Below, piece by piece: positions 26,980-36,076 of a DNA stretch of 64,000 nucleotides (positions are counted from its first letter, which is position 1; the number at the start of each line of letters is the position of its first letter). A model generated the notes under the pieces. It searched no databases. It worked only from the letters and a program-made list of their open reading frames with translations, and was not told where the DNA came from. The DNA comes from Alcaligenaceae bacterium. GTDB lineage: Bacteria; Pseudomonadota; Gammaproteobacteria; Burkholderiales; Burkholderiaceae_B. The stretch is from contig JACCET010000005.1 in assembly GCA_013416405.1 (NCBI GenBank), positions 62,001 to 126,000 on the forward strand. Direction: 5' to 3'. The position numbers and the translations under genes are program-made.

Positions 26980-28144
26980 GCACTACACTCCCCATGACAT
27001 CAACCAAACCAGCCAGACCACTTTGTCCGTTACTTTCAAACTAGCCCAACACATAGAAGATATTAACCCCGAGCACTGGAATCAGTTGATCGCAGGGCAG
27101 CAAACTTTTCTTCAACATGCTTTCCTGCTGGCACTGGACAAGACCGGCTGCGCCACGCCCGATACAGGTTGGGCACCCCACTATCTGCTGATGTTCCGAG
27201 ATGATGTGCTAGCTGGCGCTATGCCCCTGTATCTAAAATATCATTCCCGTGGCGAGTATGTGTTTGACCATGCCTGGGCCCACGCTTTTGAACGCAATGG
27301 ACTACGTTATTACCCCAAGCTGCTTGCAGCCATTCCCTTCACGCCGGTATCAGGCCCTCGCCTGCTGGCGCGGCACCATGCAGATCGAGTTCTGTTGGCC
27401 AAGCAGGCCATCAATCTGTGCAGGCAAAATGAGTTGTCTTCATTGCATATACTTTTTCCCACAGAGGCCGAACATGCCGCGTTCGCCGAGGCTGGTTTTC
27501 TGTTTCGATACAGCGTTCAATTTCATTGGACCAATCAAGGCTATGTAGATATGAATGGCTTCCTGCTCAGCCTTAGCCAACAGAAAAGAAAAAAGCTGAA
27601 GCAAGATAGAAAAAAAGTCGCCCAGGCCGGCGTGCGTTTCAGATGGCTGCAGGGCCAGCAAATCGACACGGATACGCTAGCATTCTTTTACCGCTGCTAC
27701 ACCCAAACCTATCTTGAGCATGGCAACACGCCTTACCTGAACCTGGCATTTTTTCAAGCCCTGCACGCCAGCAACGCCGACTGTATGGTGATAGTACTTG
27801 CCGAGCAAGACGGACAAGCCATAGCCGCCGCACTGAATATTCGCGACGAGCAAACCTTGTACGGACGCTATTGGGGCAGTCTGCGTTTTGTGTCCGGCCT
27901 GCATTTCGAAGCCTGCTATATGCAAGGCATAGAATTTTGCATTAGCCATGGCCTGTCGGTATTCGAGGGTGGAGCGCAGGGCGAGCACAAGCTTTCACGC
28001 GGCCTGCTGCCCGTCAGAACTTACTCGGCCCACTGGATTGCCGACGAGCGTTACGCACAGGCCATAGCTGATTTCCTGGATCAAGAAACGCCCGCAGTTG
28101 ATGGCTATTTGGATGAACTGGAAGCACACAGCCCTTTCAAGTAG
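26978..28144 (+). CDS. GNAT-like acyltransferase (COG3146/DUF482 family)
   Basis: Protein of about 388 residues with the signature blocks of the COG3146 family: FLQHAFLLALDKTGCATPDTGW, PLYLKYHSRGEYVFDHAWA, YYPKLLAAIPFTPVSGPRLL, and FEGGAQGEHKLSRGL near the C-terminus. The family is related to FemAB/GNAT peptidoglycan or aminoacyl transferases, and its reaction is not established. The frame is open from 26912, within cobW; the ATG at 26978 is the best start I see but lacks a clear ribosome-binding site, so the start is uncertain. The 3' end meets phaR with 3 bases between. Confidence 0.75.
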   Translation: MHYTPHDINQTSQTTLSVTFKLAQHIEDINPEHWNQLIAGQQTFLQHAFLLALDKTGCATPDTGWAPHYLLMFRDDVLAGAMPLYLKYHSRGEYVFDHAWAHAFERNGLRYYPKLLAAIPFTPVSGPRLLARHHADRVLLAKQAINLCRQNELSSLHILFPTEAEHAAFAEAGFLFRYSVQFHWTNQGYVDMNGFLLSLSQQKRKKLKQDRKKVAQAGVRFRWLQGQQIDTDTLAFFYRCYTQTYLEHGNTPYLNLAFFQALHASNADCMVIVLAEQDGQAIAAALNIRDEQTLYGRYWGSLRFVSGLHFEACYMQGIEFCISHGLSVFEGGAQGEHKLSRGLLPVRTYSAHWIADERYAQAIADFLDQETPAVDGYLDELEAHSPFK

Positions 28145-28147
28145 GAA

Positions 28148-28708
28148 TTATTCTTTTTTATCTTTGGGCGGCACCGGGTTGAAAGGAAACACCGAGAACA
28201 TATTGCGGGTTTGGTCTTGCATTTGATCCTGCATTTGCACGAAAAGATTTTTGCTTTGATCAACGTAGTTGTTCATCATGTTTTGCAGAACGGGCGACTG
28301 CACGTTCATGAACTGGGCCCAGGCTTCGGGGCCAAATTGAGTTCCGTACATGCCCTTGGACTGGTCGGTCATGCGATCCTGGATATCCATGAAGGCCTGA
28401 ATATTTTTTTCAAGGTAGGAACCCATGACCCCTTGCATGGCGTGGCCATAGAAACGAATGATTTGCGAGAGCGCCGTAGGCGAGAACATGGGCATTCCGC
28501 CGCTTTCTTCTTCGAGAATGATTTGCAGCAAAATGCTGCGCGTCAGGTCGTCGCCGGACTTGGCATCGACGACCTGGAACTCTTCGCAGTCTAGTACCAA
28601 CTGCTTGACATCGGCCAAAGTAACGTAAGCGCTGGTGCGCGTATCGTAAAGACGCCTGTTCGGATACTTTTTGATAAGGCGGGTTGGGTTAGCTTGAGAT
28701 TGCGTCAT
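28148..28708 (-). CDS. phaR: Polyhydroxyalkanoate synthesis repressor PhaR
   Basis: Regulator of 186 residues that binds DNA and PHB granules and represses phasin and pha genes until polymer forms. The N-terminal DNA-binding domain is distinctive (RLIKKYPNRRLYDTRTSAYVT then LADVKQLV), followed by the accumulation-regulator domain (LLQIILEEESGG, QIIRFYGHAMQGVMGSYLE) and a Gln/Met-rich tail. It follows phaB by 63 bases on the same strand. Confidence 0.95.
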   Translation of the reverse strand: MTQSQANPTRLIKKYPNRRLYDTRTSAYVTLADVKQLVLDCEEFQVVDAKSGDDLTRSILLQIILEEESGGMPMFSPTALSQIIRFYGHAMQGVMGSYLEKNIQAFMDIQDRMTDQSKGMYGTQFGPEAWAQFMNVQSPVLQNMMNNYVDQSKNLFVQMQDQMQDQTRNMFSVFPFNPVPPKDKKE

Positions 28709-28771
28709 GAGTTATTAAGGCCGGATACCAAGTAGGTGAAACAGGAAAATCAAACTGCTGAGCGTAGCCAA

Positions 28772-29509
28772 CTACCCCATATGCAAGCCGCCATTCAAGG
28801 AGAAGTCGGCCCCGGTGGCAAACCCCGATTCGTTTGAAGCCAACCATGCCACGATGGATCCGATTTCCTCGGGGGCTCCTAAGCGCTTGACGGGTATGGT
28901 GGCTACAATTTTTTCAAGTACATCGGGACGTATAGCGCGCACCATGTCGGTACCAATATAACCCGGGGAAATGGTATTGACCGTTACCCCCTTGCTGGCG
29001 ACCTCTTGGGCCAGGGCCATGGTGAAACCATGTATGCCTGCCTTGGCTGTAGAGTAATTGGTTTGGCCGAACTGCCCTTTCTGGCCATTGACCGAGCTGA
29101 TATTAATGATACGCCCCCATTGCCGGTCTACCATGTCTTCGATGACCTGCTTGGTCACATTGAATAGGCTGTTAAGGTTGGTATCAATGACCGAACGCCA
29201 ATCTTCCTGGCTCATTTTGCGAAACAGTCCGTCGCGGGTAATGCCTGCATTATTAACCAGCACATCGACGGGGCCCAGTTCGCTGCGTATCTTTTCAAAA
29301 GCATCTACGGTAGAGCTCCAGTCGGCGACATTGCCAACCGAAGCATGAAATTTATAGCCCAGTGCAGCCTGCTCATCGATCCACTGCTTGAAATTCCGGC
29401 TGGGCCCGCATCCGGCCACAACCACATAGCCGTCTTTTGCCAGCCGCTGACATATGGACGTACCTATGCCCCCCATACCCCCGGTTACGTAAGCTAGTTT
29501 ACCGCTCAT
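28772..29509 (-). CDS. phaB: Acetoacetyl-CoA reductase
   Basis: NADPH-dependent short-chain dehydrogenase, 245 residues, reducing acetoacetyl-CoA to (R)-3-hydroxybutyryl-CoA for PHB synthesis. The cofactor motif is TGGMGGIGTSI at about residue 9, the active site is ISSVNGQKGQFGQTNYSTAKAG with catalytic Ser, Tyr and Lys, and the C-terminus is SGFATGADFSLNGGLHMG. It lies between phaC and phaR. No phaA thiolase is in the window. Confidence 0.95.
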   Translation of the reverse strand: MSGKLAYVTGGMGGIGTSICQRLAKDGYVVVAGCGPSRNFKQWIDEQAALGYKFHASVGNVADWSSTVDAFEKIRSELGPVDVLVNNAGITRDGLFRKMSQEDWRSVIDTNLNSLFNVTKQVIEDMVDRQWGRIINISSVNGQKGQFGQTNYSTAKAGIHGFTMALAQEVASKGVTVNTISPGYIGTDMVRAIRPDVLEKIVATIPVKRLGAPEEIGSIVAWLASNESGFATGADFSLNGGLHMG

Positions 29510-29535
29510 GTTGTTCTCCTTAGAACTGTGTTTTA

Positions 29536-31167
29536 TTACGCCCGCAACTTTACGTAGCTTCCGGGTGCATCTTCAAGAGGCTTATAGCGCGTGTTGCCTG
29601 ATTTGGTCGGTGCCTTGACCAAAGGCCCTGAATGAGTGGCCAGCCAGCTTGACCAATCGGGCCACCAGCTGCCGGCATGCTCTGTGGCTCCGTGCAGCCA
29701 GTTCTCGGGTGTGCCCGGCATTTCGGCGGGTTGATTCGAGGCGTCATGGGCCCAATAGCAACGGCGATTTTTGGCCGGCGGGTTGATGACCCCCGCTATA
29801 TGACCGGAAGCACCCAGTACAAAGCGCAAGGGACCGCGCAAGATATGGCTGCTGGCGTATGCCGAATGCCAGGGAACGATATGGTCGTCGCGCGAGCCAT
29901 AGATATAAGATGGCATGGACAAGGTGCCGAGGTCCAGCGCATGGCCGTCGATCTGCACCCGCCCGGCCACCTTCAGATTGTTTTCCAGATAGGTATTGCG
30001 GAAGTACCAGGTAAAGAATGGGCCGGGAAGATTGGTGCCGTCGGCGTTCCAGTACAGGAGATCAAAAGCGGGGGGTGCTTCGCCCTTGAGGTAATTGCCC
30101 ACGACATAATTCCAGACCAGCTCGCCCGGTCGCAGGAAGGAAAATGTGGTACCCAGCTCGCGCGCTGACATCAGGCCGCCCGCGCCTATCTGGGTTTCAC
30201 GCATTTGAGCCTGAAGCTCGTCTACAAAAACATTGAGTACACCGGTCTCTTCAAAGTCGAGCAGCGTGGTAAGCAGGGTAAGCGAGCTGACGGGATCTTT
30301 GCCCTGCGCATGCGCCAAGGCCAGGGCCGAAGCCAGCAAGGTACCGCCTACGCAAAACCCCAGGGCATTGATTTGTTTTTGCCGGGAAATGGCGCAGGCA
30401 ATGTCTATGGCCTGCAGCACACCATGTTGCAGGTAGTCGGCCCAAGTGGCTTTATCGATGCCATCGTTATCAGAGGCCAGCGGGTTGCGCCAGGACACCA
30501 GGAATACGGTGTAGCCCTGTTCGACGGCATGCCTGACAAATGAGTTTTGAGGCTGAAGATCAAGAATGTAGTACTTGTTGATGCAGGGTGGCACCAGCAA
30601 CAGCGGAACCTTATGCACCTTGTCGGTTGCGGGTGCATACTGAATCAGTTGCATAACCTGGTTCTGATACACCACAGATCCTGGCGTTACGGCCACGTTC
30701 TCACCAAGCGCGAATTTCGACTCGTCGGTTTGACTGAGCCGACCTTTTTGCATGTCTTGGAAAAGATTTTCCATGCCCTTGCGTAAAGACTGGCCTTCGC
30801 TTTGAATCAATGCCTGCTGAACGTCGGGGTTCGTTGCCATGAAGTTGGCGGGCGAGACGGCTTCTATCCATTGCATGGTAGAAAAACGCAGACGATTGCG
30901 CACGGGCTCGGTGACCTGAAGCGCATCGACCATTTGATTCAGGGTTTTCGCCGACAGCAAATAGGTGTGCGCGGCCAACAAAGAGGCGGGATTGGCTGCC
31001 CAGGCGGATGAACCGAAGCGGCGATCGGCCGGAGGAGTGAGCCCACCCTGATTCATGCTTTCAGCAATGCGCAACCACTCACGTGCAAATTCTGACTGGA
31101 TTTCAGCAAGTTTTTCGGGCGCTATGCTTACCGGAACTGGCCATTCTGGAGGAAACGGATTACTCAC
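29536..31167 (-). CDS. phaC: Class I poly(3-hydroxyalkanoate) synthase
   Basis: Polymerises (R)-3-hydroxyacyl-CoA into PHA on granules. The protein has 543 residues, somewhat shorter than the Cupriavidus enzyme at the N-terminus. The lipase-like box is GFCVGG with catalytic Cys272; the aspartate is Asp428 in GSRDDHIVPW and the histidine His456 in GASGHIAGVINPP, so the triad is complete. The start is GTG at 31167 with AAGGTG upstream. It is followed by phaB after 26 bases. Confidence 0.95.
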   Translation of the reverse strand: MSNPFPPEWPVPVSIAPEKLAEIQSEFAREWLRIAESMNQGGLTPPADRRFGSSAWAANPASLLAAHTYLLSAKTLNQMVDALQVTEPVRNRLRFSTMQWIEAVSPANFMATNPDVQQALIQSEGQSLRKGMENLFQDMQKGRLSQTDESKFALGENVAVTPGSVVYQNQVMQLIQYAPATDKVHKVPLLLVPPCINKYYILDLQPQNSFVRHAVEQGYTVFLVSWRNPLASDNDGIDKATWADYLQHGVLQAIDIACAISRQKQINALGFCVGGTLLASALALAHAQGKDPVSSLTLLTTLLDFEETGVLNVFVDELQAQMRETQIGAGGLMSARELGTTFSFLRPGELVWNYVVGNYLKGEAPPAFDLLYWNADGTNLPGPFFTWYFRNTYLENNLKVAGRVQIDGHALDLGTLSMPSYIYGSRDDHIVPWHSAYASSHILRGPLRFVLGASGHIAGVINPPAKNRRCYWAHDASNQPAEMPGTPENWLHGATEHAGSWWPDWSSWLATHSGPLVKAPTKSGNTRYKPLEDAPGSYVKLRA

Positions 31168-31234
31168 GATACATGCACCTTACAAAATCTCAACGCTTGC
31201 TCTGAATGGTGGATGTCATTTGAAATGGTGTCAA

Positions 31235-32041
31235 TCAGGGTAAGTCGCTATCGGGTTTGCACCCCCTTTGATCAGCCAGCCACGCCAGGGTCACCATACG
31301 CCCCGTCGCACCATCGCGACGATACGAAAAATACGTTGCAGGCTGATTAAAAGTGCATGCATTGCTAAGCTCAATCATGCCAACACCCGCCTTGAGCAAG
31401 CGCAATTGCGCCAACCCCGGCAGATCGGCCAACCACTTGCCTGGCTCGGCTTTCGGAACAAAGAACTGAGCCATGTCGGGGTCTTTATCCACAAAGGCGG
31501 CATGGACATCATCCCCTACCTCGAAGTTGGCGGGGCCGATGGCAGGGCCTATCCAGGCTCGCCAGGCAGCATTACCCGGCAAACATTCACGCAAGGCACG
31601 CAGCGTATTTTCCAGTACGCCGTCCGCCAGGCCGCGCCAGCCCGCGTGCGCAGCACCCAAGGCACGGCCATCGGTACTGGCCAGCACCACGGGCAAACAG
31701 TCTGCGGTCATGATCGCCAGGACACGGTTGGCTTGCAAAGTAACGGCGGCATCCGCTATGGGCGCGGCGTCTGTCTGGCCATGCCCTGTAGGCTTATCGG
31801 CATCAAAGACTTCCACCCCATGCACCTGCGTCAGCCAGACCGGCTCACCTGGCAGCATGGCACGCACGCGCTGCCGGTTGCGGCTGACCGCCCCGCTGTC
31901 ATCGCCCACATGGGCGCCCAGATTCAGCGATGCCCAGGGGCTGGAACTGACGCCACCTTGACGCGTGGTGCAGAAATAACGCACGCCTTCCCATGGCTGG
32001 CCCGATACCGTTGGCAGCGATGACTGGTTCAGCTGTTCCAT
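31235..32041 (-). CDS. pgeF: Purine nucleoside phosphorylase / YfiH (polyphenol oxidase-type, PgeF)
   Basis: DUF152/YfiH protein of 268 residues, reported for homologues to act as a purine nucleoside phosphorylase or to edit peptidoglycan precursors. Conserved metal and active-site blocks are present: TRQGGVSSSPWASLNLG, MTADCLPVVL, GAAHAGWRGL and GPAIGPANFEVGDDV. It overlaps the rluD stop by 13 bases, so the two are translationally coupled. Confidence 0.9.
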   Translation of the reverse strand: MEQLNQSSLPTVSGQPWEGVRYFCTTRQGGVSSSPWASLNLGAHVGDDSGAVSRNRQRVRAMLPGEPVWLTQVHGVEVFDADKPTGHGQTDAAPIADAAVTLQANRVLAIMTADCLPVVLASTDGRALGAAHAGWRGLADGVLENTLRALRECLPGNAAWRAWIGPAIGPANFEVGDDVHAAFVDKDPDMAQFFVPKAEPGKWLADLPGLAQLRLLKAGVGMIELSNACTFNQPATYFSYRRDGATGRMVTLAWLADQRGCKPDSDLP

Positions 32042-32988
32042 GCAATCCCGTCCATGACCTGCTGAAAATCTTCAGCCAGTGCGGCCACAAATGAAACCCG
32101 CTGGTCACTGCCATAGTCATCGAAGCTCAAAGCCCGCGCATGCAGCAACTGCCGCGAGGCCCCGCCCACGGGCTTGCCACCATACAAGGTGTCGGCCACC
32201 AACGGATGGCGCAAACTGGCCATGTGCACCCGTATCTGGTGTGTTCGACCGGTTTCAAGCTTGCACGCAACTTCAGTAACGACGGCATCGTCGATGAGGC
32301 CGACACGGACGGGGGCATAATGGGTAATGGCCGGCTTGGGCGCAATGGCGTGCTCTGTTGACATGCGCACCGGCACCCTGGCATCGCGCCCTATGGGCAG
32401 CTTGACGCTGTCTGATCGTGTTAAGCGGCCATGCACCAGCGCACTATATTCACGGCTTACGCTGCGTGCCTGCAATTGCCTGATCAAATGTGTTTGCGCT
32501 TTTTCGTGGCGCGCCACTACCAGCAAACCCGAGGTATCCTTGTCAAGTCTATGCACAATACCCGCCCGGGCCACCGTCGCCAGTTCGGGATAGCGGTAAA
32601 GCAGGCCATTAAGCAACGTACCATTCCAGTTTCCGGCGCCCGGATGCGTCACCAGGCCGGCAGGCTTATTCACGACAATCCAGTCGGCGCTTTCGTCCAC
32701 CACTTGGAAATCCACATCTTCAGGGGTAAAGGACAGCGCTTCCGGAGGCGTTTGCTCCCAGACGACCAACTTGTCGCCCGGATTGGCCATTTGCCTGATC
32801 CGTCCCGGCTGTCCGTTCACCAGCACATGACCGCCTTCTATCCATCCCTGCAGACGGCTGCGGGAATGTTCGGGTATCAGTTGCGCAATAACCTTGTCGA
32901 GCCGCTCTGGCAGGGCGGTATACGGCACCAGGAACTCAAGCGGTTCGGCCTCTGCCGAACTTTCTTTGGTGATATCTGTGTCAGTCAT
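32029..32988 (-). CDS. rluD: 23S rRNA pseudouridine synthase RluD
   Basis: Makes pseudouridines 1911, 1915 and 1917 in helix 69 of 23S rRNA. The protein has 319 residues, with an N-terminal S4 domain (LDKVIAQLIPEHSRSRLQGWIEGG) and a catalytic domain holding the aspartate in HRLDKDTSGLLVVARHE. The C-terminus has the family segments RTHQIRVHMASL and QLLHARAL. It is divergent from bamD, as in many proteobacteria. Confidence 0.95.
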   Translation of the reverse strand: MTDTDITKESSAEAEPLEFLVPYTALPERLDKVIAQLIPEHSRSRLQGWIEGGHVLVNGQPGRIRQMANPGDKLVVWEQTPPEALSFTPEDVDFQVVDESADWIVVNKPAGLVTHPGAGNWNGTLLNGLLYRYPELATVARAGIVHRLDKDTSGLLVVARHEKAQTHLIRQLQARSVSREYSALVHGRLTRSDSVKLPIGRDARVPVRMSTEHAIAPKPAITHYAPVRVGLIDDAVVTEVACKLETGRTHQIRVHMASLRHPLVADTLYGGKPVGGASRQLLHARALSFDDYGSDQRVSFVAALAEDFQQVMDGIAWNS

Positions 32989-33006
32989 GGCGACAAATCA
33001 TATAAT
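32978..33006 (+). promoter_or_regulatory. Candidate promoter of bamD
   Basis: GTGTCA (32978-32983), a 17-base spacer and a perfect TATAAT (33001-33006), 33 bases before the bamD start codon. The -35 overlaps the start of rluD. Confidence 0.45.
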
Positions 33007-33039
33007 CAGCCTGCATGCTAACACCAAGGACGTCTTTTT

Positions 33040-33888
33040 GTGACTCGTACCAACTTGAATCAACCCCGTTCTACCGGTCTTGCCCGCCTGGGACACGCCG
33101 CGCTCGCCCTTATGGCAGCCATCGTTATTGCTGGATGCAGCTCAACCAAGGTCGAGGTGGATCCCACTACCGGCTGGAGCGCTGACCGCCTGTACCAGGA
33201 TGCCCGCGTTGAAATCAGCGCCGGCAACTGGAACGATGCCCGCACGCGCCTGGAAGCCATCGAAGCACGCTATCCCTTTGGCGGATATGCCCAGCAGTCG
33301 CTTATAGACCAGGCCTACGTCAACTGGAAAGACAACGAGCCCGAGCAGGCTCTGGCTGCCATAGACCGCTTCCAGCAGCAGTACCCCAACCACGCCGGCA
33401 CGGACTACATGCTTTACCTGAAAGGGCTGATCACCTTTACCCCACCCAGCGCCTCGTTCATGAATGTCACGCGCCAGGACCCCAGCGAGCGCGATCCGAA
33501 AGGCCTGCGTGAATCGTATGATTCGTTCAACGAGCTGATCGCACGCTACCCCGACAGCCGCTACAGCGCCGACGCAAAAAAACGCGTTACCTGGTTGGTT
33601 AATACGATAGCCCAGAATGAAGTGCACGTTGCCAGCTACTACTACGAGCGCGGCGCCTACGTAGCCGCGGTCAACCGCGCGCAAACCGTCATTACCGATT
33701 TCCAGGGCGTACCCGCTGCTGAGAAAGCGCTGTACATCATGGTTCTTGCCTACGACAAACTTCAACTGCCCGAGCTGCGCGACGACGCAAAACGGGTACT
33801 TGATGAAAACTACCCCAACAGCCAGCTTTACGAACAAGGGCTGGACGAACCTGGCGGCAGTCTCTGGAACCCCGTCAACTGGTTCTGA
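33040..33888 (+). CDS. bamD: Outer membrane assembly lipoprotein BamD
   Basis: Essential lipoprotein of the BAM complex that inserts outer-membrane beta-barrels. The protein has 282 residues. A lipoprotein signal peptide ends in the lipobox IAGC at about residues 30-33, followed by SSTKVEVD. Five TPR-like repeats follow (DARVEISAGNWNDARTRLEA, QSLIDQAYVNWKDNEPEQAL and others). The start is GTG at 33040 with AAGGA upstream. The gene ends exactly where the convergent helicase gene ends. Confidence 0.93.
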   Translation: MTRTNLNQPRSTGLARLGHAALALMAAIVIAGCSSTKVEVDPTTGWSADRLYQDARVEISAGNWNDARTRLEAIEARYPFGGYAQQSLIDQAYVNWKDNEPEQALAAIDRFQQQYPNHAGTDYMLYLKGLITFTPPSASFMNVTRQDPSERDPKGLRESYDSFNELIARYPDSRYSADAKKRVTWLVNTIAQNEVHVASYYYERGAYVAAVNRAQTVITDFQGVPAAEKALYIMVLAYDKLQLPELRDDAKRVLDENYPNSQLYEQGLDEPGGSLWNPVNWF

Positions 33889-35907
33889 TCAACCGGCTGT
33901 CTGCTTGGCCAGCAGAAAGTCCACGGCCTGCCCCGATTCACGTGTACGCGCGAACGGCGGCAGGCCGCGCCACAGCAAACGGCCATAAGGCTTGTCTATC
34001 ATGCGTGTGTCGCCCACCATCAGCACACCCCAATCCTGCTCCGACCTGATGAGCCGACCCGCACCCTGCTTGAGCGCAATCGCCGCTTCGGGAAGCTGAT
34101 ACTCCATAAACGGATTACCCCCCAGGTTGCGACATAGATTCAGACGTGCCTCGAGTACGGGGTCGTCGGGCGGTGCAAATGGCAATTTATCTATGGCCAC
34201 CAAAGTCAGGGCGTCTCCGGGTACGTCTATGCCCTCCCAGAAGCTGGCGCTACCGACCAGCACCGCATTGCTGCCGGTACGAAAGCGCTCGAGCAGCGCC
34301 CTGCGTGAGCTTTCTCCCTGGCGCAACAACAGGCGCTCTATGTCTTCATCTTCGAAGCGCTCTTGCAGCAGGCCGGCTATGGTATCGACGGCACGCAACG
34401 TGGTGCACAGCACGAGCACGCCTCCAGTCGATACCTTGATCAGTGGCATCAAGGCGTCGACGAAGCATTCATTGAAATTGCGGTCATTGGGCAGCGGCAG
34501 CGTCTTGGGCACATACAACACGCCTTGCGTGCTGTAGTCGAACGGGGATTCCCAACTTAAGGTTTGGGCATCCCACAACCCCAACTGGCGCAGGAAATGA
34601 CCGAAATCACCCCTTACGGACAGCGTGGCTGACGTCAGTACCCAGGCCTGCTCTTTGCTGCGATAACGTGAAAAAATCTGCGCCACCGACAAGGGCGCGC
34701 TATGCAGGCGCATGTGATGCAGGCTGTGCTCTACCCAGCGTACTGCTGCGCCCGCGTTCTGGCCTTCCTCGGCGTCTACGCCAGGCTCGGCTGACTTGAG
34801 GGCATTGTGGCCCGTTCGGTCGGGCTGTGTCCATTGATATAGCCTGCTTCGGATATCCAGGCAGGTTTTGTTGGCGGCGGCCAGATCAGGATGTTTTTCG
34901 CTGACGACACTCAACAACTTGATGCTGTGATCAAGCACGCCTAGCAATTCGTCCAGGGCGGCATCAAATTCTACGGGATTCGGGATGGCCTGGAAGGTGG
35001 CTTTGCGCCCCGGCATTTTCTCGATGGGCGCAGCCACCAGGCGTAAGTTGCGGGCGGCATGCTCTATACGCTTGCCGGCCTCGCTCCAGTTGGTGGACTC
35101 ACGCGCGTAAGCCAGGCCCGCCGCTTCGGTTGCACGCGCCAGATCCAGCAACTGATGCGAGGAAACACTGGTACCCAAAAAGCGCGTGGCGATGTCGGGC
35201 AATTGATGCGCCTCGTCAAAGACCACCATCTCGACTGTGGGCAGCAAATCGGTAATACCCTCTTCGCGCAGAGCCAGATCAGCCATGAACAAGGCATGAT
35301 TCACCACCACCAGATCAGCGTCCTGGGCTTGACGCCTGGCTTTAAGCACGAAGCAATCGCGCACATGAGGGCATTCCTGGCCTAGACAATTTTCACGGGT
35401 AGAGGTTACCCGACTCCAGATATCGGCATCTTCCGGAACCTCGGACAGATCGCTGCGATCGCCGGTTTTGGATTGCTGGGCAAATACCTGAATCTGGCGC
35501 AATTGCCCCATCTCGGAACGGGACTTAAGTGCCCGCTCGTCGCCGGACAGGCGCTCAAGATGATAATGGCAAACATAATTGCCACGCCCCTTGAGCAGAG
35601 CCACGGTAATCGGCAGCGCCAATGCCTTGCGCAAGCGTGGCAGATCGCGCCGGAAAAGCTGATCTTGCAGCGTGCGGGTGCCCGTAGAGACCAGCACCTT
35701 GCCACCACTTAGAAAAGCGGGAACCAGATAGGCCCAGGTCTTGCCAGTGCCTGTGCCTGCTTCGGCGATGAGCGTGGCGTGGTTGCGCAAGGTTTCCTCT
35801 ATCGCCTGGGCGAGCTCCAGCTGCGCCTTGCGGGGAAGATAACCCGGCATGGCCTGCGCCAAGGGGCCGTCAGCGGCAAAAATATCCGAAAGTTCTTGCA
35901 AAAGCAT
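33889..35907 (-). CDS. ATP-dependent DNA helicase, DinG/YoaA type
   Basis: Superfamily 2 helicase of the XPD/DinG class, 672 residues. Walker A is EAGTGTGKTWAYL near residue 46 and the DEAH box is FDEAHQLPD. Four cysteines that can hold an iron-sulfur cluster are visible, one in NYVCHYHLERL and three in CLGQECPHVRDC. Motif VI is QGAGRLIRSEQDWG. YoaA-like enzymes act in replication repair. It is convergent with bamD and divergent from tex. Confidence 0.88.
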   Translation of the reverse strand: MLLQELSDIFAADGPLAQAMPGYLPRKAQLELAQAIEETLRNHATLIAEAGTGTGKTWAYLVPAFLSGGKVLVSTGTRTLQDQLFRRDLPRLRKALALPITVALLKGRGNYVCHYHLERLSGDERALKSRSEMGQLRQIQVFAQQSKTGDRSDLSEVPEDADIWSRVTSTRENCLGQECPHVRDCFVLKARRQAQDADLVVVNHALFMADLALREEGITDLLPTVEMVVFDEAHQLPDIATRFLGTSVSSHQLLDLARATEAAGLAYARESTNWSEAGKRIEHAARNLRLVAAPIEKMPGRKATFQAIPNPVEFDAALDELLGVLDHSIKLLSVVSEKHPDLAAANKTCLDIRSRLYQWTQPDRTGHNALKSAEPGVDAEEGQNAGAAVRWVEHSLHHMRLHSAPLSVAQIFSRYRSKEQAWVLTSATLSVRGDFGHFLRQLGLWDAQTLSWESPFDYSTQGVLYVPKTLPLPNDRNFNECFVDALMPLIKVSTGGVLVLCTTLRAVDTIAGLLQERFEDEDIERLLLRQGESSRRALLERFRTGSNAVLVGSASFWEGIDVPGDALTLVAIDKLPFAPPDDPVLEARLNLCRNLGGNPFMEYQLPEAAIALKQGAGRLIRSEQDWGVLMVGDTRMIDKPYGRLLWRGLPPFARTRESGQAVDFLLAKQTAG

Positions 35908-36076
35908 TAAAAGAAAAGCAAAGAAAGTAAGCTACGCCGCCTGTGCGGCCGGCCAAAGGGGGTAAAGTATGCCGTTCCTCCGCACACGTCCACATGAGAT
36001 GATACCCGGCAATTTTTCGCGCCAGGGCCCAATGTGGCAAAATGCCCCGCGTGATTCTTGTTTTTTTTATGTGCCC

